Below are positions 47,624-58,420 of a stretch of 64,000 nucleotides of DNA, one piece after another. Position 1 is the first letter of the stretch. Each line of letters starts with the position of its first letter. The notes beneath the pieces are model-generated. The model made no database searches and was not told the origin of the DNA. It saw nothing but the letters and a program-made list of their open reading frames with translations. A program made the translations under genes and the position numbers. This stretch comes from Panicum virgatum (lineage: Eukaryota > Streptophyta > Magnoliopsida > Poales > Poaceae): contig NC_053145.1 in the NCBI RefSeq assembly GCF_016808335.1, positions 29,151,120-29,215,119 on the forward strand, given 5' to 3'.

Positions 47624-49144
47624 CTACGGCTGATCGGAGTTGAAACCCGTCCAGCGGCAGTACGCCCTCCACTCCTCCTGTCGCTGCAACTGCAACAGCT
47701 CCATATCGTGGAGTCTCTCGCCGGTGTGATGCTGCCATGCTTGAGTATTGTCGATGTGTTGGTTCAGCGTCTCTTGTATGCTGTCTCCCTGCACCCGCAG
47801 CTCACCTAGCTGCTGGGTGATGGCACCGAAACCTCGGGACGAAGACGTCCGTCTGATGAGGTTCGGGGCTCCACCGGAGCTGGAGCTAGTGGACCGGCGG
47901 CCTGGTGCTTGCCGTGTCCACTCCTCATTGCTGGCACTGTGCCATGATGAACCACCAGCCTCATGGTGATGTGAGTGATGTGGCTGCTGAGGCATTGGTG
48001 TCGGCTCTGCCTCCCTTCTGGTCCTGCTTCTTGTCATCCTGCCAAGCAAACCAGAAGATCTGTGCCTACGACCCCCTTCTCGTGGAACGAGAGGGATGGT
48101 TAGCGAATGGCAATTATACAAATAGAACTCCGCATTGGGCAGCGGAATCTCATTCGTATAGCCCATGTAAAAGAAAATCAAAGAGTCATTCGGGCCTTTC
48201 TTAAGTGTGTGACCTTGGATCAAATAGTCCTCATCGATATACACACGGTCGCCCTCAATGAAAGGAATAGAATTCACCTCTAAGGCACCGATACGTGTAG
48301 CGATGCGGGTAATCAAAGAAGTGCACTCAATAGGACCCGTCATCTTGAAATTCATAAGCCATTGCTTAACCAAAGCTTGCGTGGGGGAGATTTTGATCTT
48401 GTTGACCATGGCATATAAAATGAGCAACTCATCGTTGCGCATGGGTCGGACATCATCTCTCGGAAAGAGAGTGATGGTCAACCACTTGTGCATCAACTGA
48501 AGAGTTGGATTATGAATATCACTGCACTGAGGTGCAAACTTGCCATGGACAACTTGACCCGAAGTCCGGCCCCAAAACTCATGACGATTAAAACCTTGGC
48601 AAGCTTGGTCCAAAGAAATAGGCCAGTGTTTGTTGAAATCGAGGTGGCCAGCAAAAGTTTTCCAAGAAAGCAAATATTCTTTCCCGAAAAGTCAAAAATA
48701 AACCCCGTTTTCCACCTCCCGAAGAGTGCAAAGAAATTGGATGGTGAGGAGTCGAGAACCATACTCCTCAACGGGAATGAAGTTATCCCATCCAATTTCA
48801 TGCCAAACATTAGAGAAGTCTTCGTACATACCTATTTTGATGAGGAGGTCCGGATCGAAGGCTCGGGTATGGACGAAGCTTCTGTTCTTGAGGATGGCGT
48901 AGCCTTGTCATTCACGATCATCCCGCAAGTTGAGGTACGGTTCATCTTCTGCATCAATCTCTATGACTCCGGCTTGCGGTTCGGCTTGCATCTCTTCGTG
49001 TTGTTCTTTTTCTTCATAGTCCATCGTGCTTGGTGTAGGCGTAGGTTCGGGTGTGTACGAGCACGAGCCACCCCGAGAATAGGATGAACTTCCACCCGTC
49101 ATCTTTTTTAATGCGCCGGAAACCTTCCACCCTAAGCCTTTCAT
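47624..49144 (-). pseudogene. Element L third ORF, Athila ORF / plant transposon protein domain
   Basis: One frame of 507 codons from the ATG at 49144 to 47624, interrupted by only two TGA codons (48908-48910 and 48692-48694). Each is explicable as CGA changed by one C-to-T. The N-terminal part is Ser/Pro-rich and acidic. The middle (VHGKFAPQCSDIHNPTLQLM, FPRDDVRPMRNDELLILYAM, VKQWLMNFKMTGPIECTSLI) matches the Athila ORF1/'putative plant transposon protein' family that follows integrase in Athila elements. The C-terminus is low-complexity with a short coiled coil. No membrane segment is evident, so an envelope role is not supported here. Function unknown. Confidence 0.75.
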
Positions 49145-50007
49145 GATGGAACAAACACAAGTGCAACTCGAAATGGGTTACGTTAGTGAAACCGAATTGA
49201 ATGATCTTACCCGTGAGTTGCTCCTTCTTTATTGCAGCAAAGAAATGAGAGAGAGAGGTCTCTTGAATTCAAATCCTGAGCAAAAATCCAATGAAAACCC
49301 GAGAGCAAAGTTTGGGAGAGTTTGAGAGAGAGAGTGAGTGAATGAGAGTTGAGTGAGAGAGCTCAACACCCACCCCTCGGACTCTATTTAAAGGGAGAAT
49401 GCCCGGGCACAACGGCTAGGAGCTGCACACAACGTTCACTAGCCGTTGGAAAAAGTTGGCAGAGAGCCGTTGCCAGGTGGGGTCGGCTGACCCTAGGGTT
49501 CGGCCGGCCCCCTGTGGGTCCACTGGCTGACAGCCAGGGCGCAGGGGCTCTCTAACGGCAATATATTTTGAAAACTTTGGTGCCCGGCCAAACTTTGCTT
49601 TGAAAGATACTTAAATTTATTTTTCAAATGATTTTCATGCTCGAAAATATTTTTGGATTTTTGTAAAAGAAAGAAAAGTGCTAGAAAAGTTTCTAGCATG
49701 CATGGGAGTTTTAGAAAATTCAAACATGCAGTGGAAAAAATCAAAAAAAAAATCAAGAAAAGAAAAATGATGGAGGGTGATTATGAGATACGTACCGATT
49801 TACCTTCGGCAAGGGCTCGCCGTTTAGAGTCTGACGAGCGGGACCTTTCTCCTGCTGTGATTACCACTGCTCGGCTCGTCCTGGAGAATTGGACGATGAT
49901 GAGCTTGCGACCTTACGCCACACCTTCTTTGATCGTCTTCTTCTGGATCGTGTGGTCGTAGGTTCTGGGGATTCTGGTGCATCCCAAATTGCCTGCCCTT
50001 CATCATC
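49145..50007 (-). other. Element L spacer between protease and third ORF
   Basis: About 860 bp where RT, RNase H and integrase would normally be (about 3 kb in a complete element). It holds the protease C-terminal extension (to about 49790), an AT-rich segment and a GC-rich leader with TCGGCCGGCCCC (about 49500). No RT or integrase motif in any frame. Confidence 0.7.
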
Positions 50008-51910
50008 CTATCGGTGCAGGATGCACTGCTCTTCCCTCTGTTTGAATTTGAAGAACATGTCCTCCTTCCCGATGCGGAAGCGGATTTCTCCTCTTCCTAC
50101 GTTGATTCTTGCTCTGGCGGCCCTCAGGAATGGTCGCCCAAGAATGAGCTCGATTCTGAGGTCACCCTCTATATCCATGACCACAAAGTCTGCAAGGACG
50201 AAGGAGTCGCGTACACGGACCAGGACGTTCTTGGCTATCCCTTTGAGATACCTTATTGTAGAGTCTACGAGCTGCACACACATGTATGTTGGGGAGAGAG
50301 CAGGGTATAAGAGTTTTTCGTAAATCACCATGGGCATAATGTTGACACTGGCCCCCACGTCGCAGAGCGCGTGCTCATAGTATTGATCGAAGATTGAGCA
50401 GCTGATCATGGAGACCTTGGATCTTCTTGAATCGCTGCCACCAGGCCATCCCAGGTATCATTCTTTGGGGGATTGTACCTCCCTGCATGGTTAGTCCGAG
50501 AAGTCTGCCGGGGAAGGTTGCCCCACCCAGTAGACACCATATTTGCAGTTTCGACGGAAGATTCGGGTTGCCCTGGAATCTTCCCGTCTTCAGAGACAGG
50601 AGCAGCAGTGTGCAACTGAGCCAGCTGTGTTTCTATCATTTTGTTGAAACTTAATTCATTTTAATGAGTAGAAGAAAGAGTTTCAACTTTTGCATGAATA
50701 CTTTCCAAAATTTTATCATTGGCAGCAAGCTTTCTGTTTAGAGACTCATTTATTTTAGCTTGGCCAAAGACTAAGTCCCTCAAGGAGGGTTGGTTTGAAT
50801 TAAAATTCGAATTGAAATTTGAGTTATAGTTGTTACCTCCTCCTTGGAATGGTGGGCGTGATTGACCCCACACCTGGCCTTCTTGTGGACGGAACCCGGT
50901 GTTGTTGTTGTTGTTGTTGATGTATGCTGCATCTTCACGGGTCTCGGGGCAGTCATTCCCCGAATGTCCACCGTCACCACAAACTTCGCACGCTGAGTAC
51001 GAGTTCATAGCTTGGGCGTAGTTTTCTTTGTGTTTCTTGAATTCTGCCCTTTCGTGCAGATGTTTGAGTAGGAGGTCCAGTTTGGCGGCGAGCATGTCCG
51101 TCTCCTTGATGGTATGCATTCTGCCCTTGGTTCTGGGCTGGGAATGTTCCTCGTTCCCGTCCTAGTTGGAGGCCATCTTTTCAATTAAGGCCGTAGCCTT
51201 GCCAATCGTGAGATCAAGATAGGCTCCTCCAGCAGCAGCATCAAGATGGGCTCTGGATGTAGTCGTTAGCCCATTGTAGAAGCTTTGTAGCACGAGCCAC
51301 TCATCCATCCCATGATGTGGACAGGCGAGTATTGCAGCCTTTCCCAAGCTTCTAGGATGGATTCCATCCCTGTCTGCTGGAAACTTGAAATTCTTCCACG
51401 TAGGGCATTGGTTTTGCCCAACGGGAAGATCTTAGCGAGGAACGCCGTGGAACATTTGTCCCACATGCTAACGGCTTCCTTGTTATGATAAAACCACTGT
51501 TTCACCTTCCCCAAGAGGGAGAAAGGAAATAGGCAGAGTCTGATAGCATCAGCCGTAACACCCTGTATGGTTACGGTCTTGCAAAGCTCCAGAAAGTTCT
51601 GGAGATGGGCGTTGGCATCCTCATTCGGCTTGCCACAGAATGGGCTAGCCTGCACCATGTTTACGAGGCTGGACTTCAGCTCAAAGTTCACGTTCCCAAC
51701 ATCAACATTGGGTCCAGTTGCCACATTGGCAGCTGAGGGGACGGAGAAGTCGCGGAGAGTCTTCTCAGCCATGAGTTCAGTTGATGGTGCTTGGAAAGCT
51801 GGTTCACTTGTCGACTGCAAGATCGGAGGAGGACTGACGCGAGGTCGGACCCTTCTCACGAGCTTCTCGGGATTTTCAATGAAATTTGTCGGCAAGGAGA
51901 AACCAGACAT
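50008..51910 (-). pseudogene. Element L gag and aspartic protease
   Basis: The gag starts MSGFSLPTNFIENPEKLVRR (51910) with the gag core (SLLGKVKQWFYHNKEAVSMW; then DEWLVLQSFYNGLTTTSRAH) and a zinc knuckle CEVCGDGGHSGNDC (CX2CX4HX4C, near 50980). The protease has LCDVGASVNIMPMVI and LILGRPFL, so the active site reads DVG rather than DTG, usual for Athila-type elements. Damage: a frameshift near 51330, TAG at 51162-51164, TAA at 50661-50663, and the PR frame shifted relative to gag near 50410. The TAG and TAA fit CAG and CAA with one C-to-T each. Confidence 0.8.
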
Positions 51911-52041
51911 ACACTACCCGTTTTCATCCAATCAGGAGAAAACAAAAAGATAAACACATTAGCCTGTATAAGCAGTAGCTACCTCTTACTTATATTGCCA
52001 TGTTTATGTACTTTAGTAAATATACTTTACACCTAGTGCCA

Positions 52042-53466
52042 TCTGTTGACGCTCCTTAGCACCCTCGATTTATATACCGCAAGCGCACGGTTTCGTGTAG
52101 CTTTTCCCTCAGAGTATTCCCCTAAGGTTTATCAATCCACGGAACCAAAGAGACAAGAAACAATCTACTAGCATAGAGATTCCTTTGTGTTGAGATGGTG
52201 GAAAACGAATCTAATCTATTAAAAACGACAAACACCGAAGGTAACAAGAGAAAGTTAGAGATAACCAATCTAGATCACCTAGATCATGCATATGTTGTAG
52301 TTCCAGCTAGATGTAGTGAAGTAAGATAGATGTGAATCTCAATGAAAAGCATCTTTAAACTCAAAATCTCCAATTTGATCCCTCGATACCCCACCTACTT
52401 ATTTGCAACGGCCTGTCACGATGCCACCCCTTTCGACAAAAGTACCCTGAAGCAAGTCGAACCCCCTTTGGTAGTTCCGCCATGAACCTCTAGCCACCAT
52501 GACTACAAGATTATGCTAAGCGATCTATCTCGATAATAGATCTAGGATGAAGCAAACCCAAAGAAAAGAACGAAATCGAAAGAGAGAACATGGTCGCTAA
52601 ACATTCGGAATCACAAATAACTTCACCATGAATGATTGTACATCACAAGATCACAACCGGGGCCCTACCTTGATCTTAATGATCCTAGCTCCAGAACTCC
52701 GACGTGGTCTTCCTTGCAAGGTTCCCACGTCGGCTAGGGAATCCCCTAGACAACTAGCACGACCCTCGGCTCTCCGAGAGGTGTCCCTCTATCTTCTCTG
52801 CTCCTTGGCGTAGTCTCCCGAATTGATCTCTTCGTGAACCTTGGGGAGGGGGTCTTTAAATAGCCTCAGGGAACCCTCGGTCAAAGGGGAGGTCGAACCG
52901 ACCAAAAAAAGGGTGGGCCGGTCGGCCCAATGGGCCTAGGCCGGCCGGCCTAGCTCATTCCTTCGCCGTCTCGTGTTCTTCTCTCTCCCCAAGTCTCCTG
53001 GAATCTTCTAGAGTTTATGTCTTTCACGATTGCACCCCATTAGACGTCGTTATCTTGTAGATTTCTTCGAGCAGAAGGATAGGATGGAAAATCCTTCCTT
53101 AAATATCTCTTTGCTTTGCTTAGCCCTGAAGTATCTTGATCTTATCTTGTGGGCTTTGTCCTTTGGGCTTCATTGGAGGGTGGATGTGCATGAACGGGCC
53201 TCTAATCATCATGGCCTTCGATCCTTTGTTCGGGCTTTGGCCTTTGTCTTTCTCCGTGTCATCGCGTGATCATGGGCCTCGCCATTTCATGCTCCAAAAT
53301 TGGTCAAAAACCTGCAAAAACGAAGTACCCTCCAAAATATATGTGCAAACGCGAAAACGACCAATAATTGGGCCGAGGTTAGGATGGTTAGTGATTCTGA
53401 TATTAAATTCATGCCATTATCAAAGTTAAACAGGGGATAAAATGGATACTTAAGGAGCGCCAACAT
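52042..53466 (-). repeat. LTR B (Athila-like), 1425 bp
   Basis: The plus-strand ends are TGTTGACGCTCCTTA (52042-52056) and TAAGGAGCGCCAACA (53452-53466), a 15-bp near-perfect terminal inverted repeat. On the minus strand a polypurine tract AAGCATGGGGGGAA (53480-53467) precedes it, so it is the 3' LTR of element R. TGGCACTAGG follows it at 52039-52030, as if it were also the 5' LTR of element L. GGCCGGCCGGCC-type motifs occur at about 52918-52955. Confidence 0.8.
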
Positions 53467-55347
53467 TCCCCCCATGCTTAAACCTTGCTCGTCCTCGAGT
53501 AATTCTTTGATAAAAATCAGCGTTGCCTTTCAGTGTCCAATCCCTGCACTTGATCATACACAAGAAAACACAATGCTCCCAAAATATTTTGCAGTTAATA
53601 GTTCAAGTTGTAACCAGCTTTTTCAATGTGGAAGGTAGATACAAGTTAAATGCTTTCCCACAATTATTAAGCACATGCTCTCAAAATTAAACAAGTCTCA
53701 GAATTAAGAAAGTAAGTTCCATAAGTAATGCTAAACCAAAATCAATAATTTAAACCTCTTTGCAATTTGCTCATGGATACTCTCAGCTCATCTTGTCTCT
53801 CAAACTTGCTAGAACTACCCCCTTTCTTTCTCTCATATGTATGTGTGAGGCTTTATTTGGAGCTCTGGAAAGGTTAGTCCTAACAAAAGATATTATAATC
53901 AAGATATTATCAAAACAAGAAATACTTCTTATGGATTTACCGAGACTCGTCAAAAAGACCATTGGAAAATAATTTATTTGTGGAGAGGGAGAGAATGGAA
54001 CACACACTTTAGATGGTGGACATGTGCAAATGGCAACGGTTGATCCTAAGGCACAACTGAAGTCCTTGTTATCTAATTGCACATGTTTGGAATAATTGAG
54101 TATAGAATAATCTTCAAAGTACCTGGAGTTCAATGAAGCAAACGGGACCGAGGAGCTTTTCATCATCATTCAATTTTTTTTCTTTTTTTCTCTTCCTCTT
54201 TTTTTGTTTTTTTTCTTTCTTTCTTTTTGCTCCTCAGAACCATTGGCAACACAATGCACTTACTCCACCTCGCCCCCATGCTTGAACGTTTGCTTGTCCT
54301 CAAGCAATGAAGTGATGATAACTTGATGGAGTGAGTGCACAAAACCTTTATCAATTCTTTGGACTCAACTTTGGAATTCAATGGGGGCATCTCCTCGTAA
54401 AAGATTGAAGCTAACAGAGGAGGAAAAGGGGCAGGCCGGCCGGCCTAGGGGTGTTGGGCCGGCCGGCCTACTGCCTGTAGGCCTCCACTTCTTCGGATTT
54501 TTCTTCTGCGAACTCTTTGATGCTTCCCAAGCTTATGTTTTACTGAATTTTGCTCTTGATTCCACTATTTTGCCGTCGAAATAAATATATACTCAATATA
54601 TAGGTTGTGGTCAAGGAGGTGTTTCACAAAAAGATGTTTTTGGTTAAGGGTGGATATCCAGCTAGGTTTGCGATGTTCTCGGTATAGAAACTCACAATGC
54701 ATGGATAGAATGGCTAGAAAAAGAGAGGTACACAAAAATACGGAATGGTCAGCTTCTTAGTCTCGTACCAAAGAAGATAAATCCTGAATTAATTCACCTG
54801 AAAATAATTCTTGCTCTATGGTTTATTATGATATATCATTTAGGCTTGTAGAAAGGTAGAGCAATTGCAAAAGGTATCATTGACAAGGTTAGCTCAGAAT
54901 TAAATCCAAATTAAATTTTCGTTGACAATCTTAAGTAAGAGAGCAAGAATAAAAGATATGGGTCTTAATTTATCATAACCTCCACAATTGAATTAGCTGG
55001 CATTTAATTAATTTTTTAGATCATGTTAGAGAGAGCATTAGTTTAATCATGCATAAACCAAGCACAAGAAAGTAGACAAGGCGGCAACGATCATCATATT
55101 TTAACATGGCACACACTTTCTATCATCATTACTAACCATAACATTAAAGCGTGGGTGATGCATTTATTTATCATGGTGATGAAAACAAAAGAAATCAAAT
55201 TGCACACATGCTGAAAAATAAATAAAACAGAAAATTGCTACGCACACACAAGCTTGCACACATGCTGAAAATAAATGAAAAGAAATAGAAAAATCCAAAC
55301 CACACGTGCGAGCATTTTATTCATGGTCTTGTTGTCGATCACTCTTC
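53467..55347 (-). other. Element R 3' non-coding tail
   Basis: Contains two tracts on the minus strand after GAGGACAAGCAAACG/GAGGACGAGCAAGG words: AAGCATGGGGGCGAGG (about 54282-54267) and AAGCATGGGGGGAA (53480-53467). The second adjoins LTR B. A C/G-rich GGCCGGCCGGCC repeat lies at 54434-54468. Confidence 0.6.
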
Positions 55348-57063
55348 TTAATTGCCTCTTGTGTTGTATCCTTGGTCATAATACTGCTGAAATGCTCCTC
55401 CATTAAATTGTTCCAGTGGCGCCAGGCCTAGAAGTCCCATTTGATATGCAATTCCCGCGGTTCCATCTTCTAGTTGGGTTGTGTGCCTCCGGATGGCGTC
55501 TATATATTCCATGTTTCTTCTTGCATAGGCACCCATGATTCTCATTCCTTGTTCCGGTTGAGGGAGGTCAAAATATTGTGCTCCAAATGACGGGTCGGGC
55601 ATCTCTCCTTGGTATGATGAGGGTGGGTAGCCGTAGTTGCTAAATGGTGGGGGCGCCGTCGCAGCATGCCTCCATGCTTGTTCTTGGTTTCCTTCCCATT
55701 GACTCGTCCATCCTTGCGGGTATCCTTGTCCACTTGATGCACCTTGAAATTCATTCCTCCAATAAGCGGAACTTGGCGGTGGAAGGTTTACTTCCAAGTC
55801 TTCTTGTTGTGCCGATGCCGATGTTCCTTCAATTAATCTTCCTCTCTTTGATTTCTTCACCTTTTTTCCAATATTTTCAACTCGCCAATCAGTCCTCCCT
55901 CTTGCAAATAATTTCAGCCTTTGATCGGGGAGGGAAATATCCATCTCAGAAATAGTGAATCCCTTCTTTTCATCCCCTCCGATATAATGGCCTTGCCTCA
56001 AATGTTCAATCCCAATATCTCTTCCCGGGACATAAAATTTTTGGATCACTCGTAACCCCGGATTCATGGCTCGGGCTATCATTGTGAGATAACACACCGA
56101 ACCAACTTCTCCCGTACCGGATGATGCTTCACAAATCCACCTTTCAACCATGATGTAGGTGGGATCAATCACTTGCTTCTTCACCAATGCAGCATACATC
56201 CAATTTAATTCTTGGTCGGTGACCTTCGATTCTCTCATCCTCCCGAGAATTCTTTTGCTCAACCAAGAGTGGAATATTTGGAGGGTCACATTACTTATAT
56301 TCTTCCTTTGGCGGTTGACATCTTTTGCTATCTTTGTCCAAAATTCATCAAGCTCTCCATCTTCAACTTGCACCATTTCATATGCATTACTTTTGAATCC
56401 GAGCAAACTCCCTATTTCTCCATAGGTGATGACTTTTTCTTCATTTTTGAGCTGAAATTTCAGACATGGAACTTCTTCATCATCCACCACTTCCATTATT
56501 TTTTCTAGTGTCATGAACATCTCCAGAGCCACTTCTTCCTGCATGTCTACCGTGACACTGTCGGAAAATAACTTTCAACCGATGTTTTCCAAGAGCTCAT
56601 AGATGTCATGATGGAATCCCAACTTCTCCAATGCTTCATCATCAGAATCATAATTTGCTCGCAGTCTTTCCTTCATGAACTTGAGCCTTTCTTCTTCTTC
56701 CTTCGACAAGATAATAAACCCATATTCTGAATTCTTGGGCTTGTATGGCGGTGGTGCGGATGACCTTGTCGAACGCCGTGGAGGAGGTGGCATCCCTTCG
56801 GTGAATCTCATGGAGGAGCTTCTCGGGTCTCTCATCCCACCAAGGAGCAGCATGTCGCTCCTCGGTGCGGGGTTGTCTTCCTCCATGCTTCGCGGAGACT
56901 CGGAGACCGAGTGCCTCCGCGAAGAACTTGCCGATGCGTCGGATGTTGATGAACGCGTCCTTCTCCTCCCGGCGATGAACTTCATGAGGCCACTCATGGT
57001 GACTCCTTGCTGCACACACTCAAAAACAAACACACCGGGGGTTTCTTGCCAGCGGGAGAACAA
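55348..57063 (-). pseudogene. Element R third ORF, Athila-type protein
   Basis: One frame from an ATG at 57063, or more likely 56997 (MSGLMKFIAGRRRTRS), to the stop at 55348, broken only by TGA at 56575-56577, which could be TGG with one G-to-A. N-terminal part: Arg/Ser-rich, proline-rich. Middle: the plant-transposon-protein core (FHSWLSKRILGRMRESKVTD, ELNWMYAALVKKQVIDPTYI, MVERWICEASSGTGEVGSVC). C-terminus: Gln/Tyr/Gly/Pro-rich low complexity ending YYDQGYNTRGN. It shares architecture but little sequence with the L protein. Function unknown. Confidence 0.7.
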
Positions 57064-58420
57064 TATATCGAAGAGTGGAACAAACTAGGAATTGTGGTGA
57101 ATTTTCTGAGATTTTTGGAGTAGGTTTTGGGGGACGAATTTTTCAGGGCTCTAACTGATGTTTCTGGGCGAAGAACTTGAAGAACATAAGTGAGGAACTG
57201 AATGAGGAGTGCACCTGTCAAAGGGCGTCACCAGAGGGCTTAAAAAAGGCCCAGGCCGGCCGGCCTATGGCCTTGGGGTCGGCAGGCCTAGGGGTTTCCT
57301 GGCTCTCCTCCACTTCAATTTTCTCTGGTGGCTTCTTGGTGCAATTATTTGCTTCTGTCCAGTACATCTTTGGTGCTTTGCATCATCCAAATCCCGTGAA
57401 CCGCTCCTTCTTTGCCTTTGATGTCCACTTGCAACATTATTTCTTCACTTTGTGTCATTCACCTTGTCCCATGCTTCATCATTCATCACATGGTGCCATC
57501 TTTGCTGAAAATCACATGTCCTTCCCATGCATGGCTGCTCCCTCCTTTGAATTATTTGCATGTGGTGGTAGGTAGAGAGCACAACTCTTTCCCGTGAACT
57601 CACTTTGATCAATGGATGTTAATCAAGCATATAAACCCTCTCCAAATCATGCTTAGATGTTTAATCCTCCTCTAACTTCGAAATTTCAGAATTGACTCAA
57701 AGCATGCAATGAGTTTAAATGAATAATCAGAGGGGAATTGAATCATCTTTACATTTGTAAGTCAAAAAATATTTCCCGACTACATTAATTTTGGTTGCAC
57801 CGGAACCGTTCACTTTCATGAATTGATAGCGAACAATCTCGAATTCAACCGTGGGTCTTGGGTTTAGGTTCTAATTTTTGCCAAAATGAGAGAGAGATTT
57901 TTGAAAAAGAGAATAATTAAGGTTAGGAAAATTCTAGTTCTATGGTAATGAAACTGAAAATTCTCTCTATGTTTGTGTGAACCTACGCATCAAGAATTTA
58001 AGTAATATAAACATAGCGCGGCTCTACTCATGTGTTTTATCTCAACTTGGTCCGGCCGTCATGGACAGGACGGTCACCAAAAATGGGTATGGAATTTTGG
58101 ATGTGGCTTTCTCAAGAAGAGGCAAATAAATCATAGGATGGCTCATGTCATTGGTTAGAAACAACATCGAAATGACCGAGCGAATAAAATCCAAATTGAA
58201 TTGTTCGACCGAACGACCAATTGTTCAAAAGTTTATCATGTCCTTGCGTAGCAAAATTCTTGACTCACTTACCAAAACCTTTCGTGGGTTGTCCTCCCGG
58301 CAGCTTATTCTTGACTCGATGAACGGGTTGAACTCCCGGCAGCTTTATTCTTGACTCGACGAATGGGTTGCCTCCCGCAAAGCGCTTCGTTTATAGTCTA
58401 TAGCTAGACTTTCTTCTTCT
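57064..58420 (-). other. Element R spacer lacking RT and integrase
   Basis: Between protease end and third ORF. It contains a short tandem repeat TTCTTGACTCGA...GGTTG...CCCGGCAGC (58305-58375), a GGCCGGCCGGCC motif (about 57255-57266) and AT-rich DNA. No RT, RNase H or integrase motif was found on either strand. Confidence 0.65.

Larger units (their letters stand above)
46174..52041 (-). mobile_element. Non-autonomous Athila-like element L, internal region
   Basis: On the minus strand the order is primer-like TGGCACTAGG just after LTR B, gag (51910-50661), protease (50639-50008), a spacer, the Athila-type third ORF (49144-47624), a non-coding tail, a polypurine tract (46194-46182) and the first bases of LTR A (46181-46174). 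There is no trace of reverse transcriptase, RNase H or integrase in the 0.9 kb between protease and third ORF. It must have relied on another element for replication. Confidence 0.75.

Noticed and set aside
47624..49144. Calling the L third ORF a retroviral-type envelope gene
   Set aside because: No signal peptide, no transmembrane segment and no glycoprotein features are visible; it matches the Athila plant-transposon-protein family instead.
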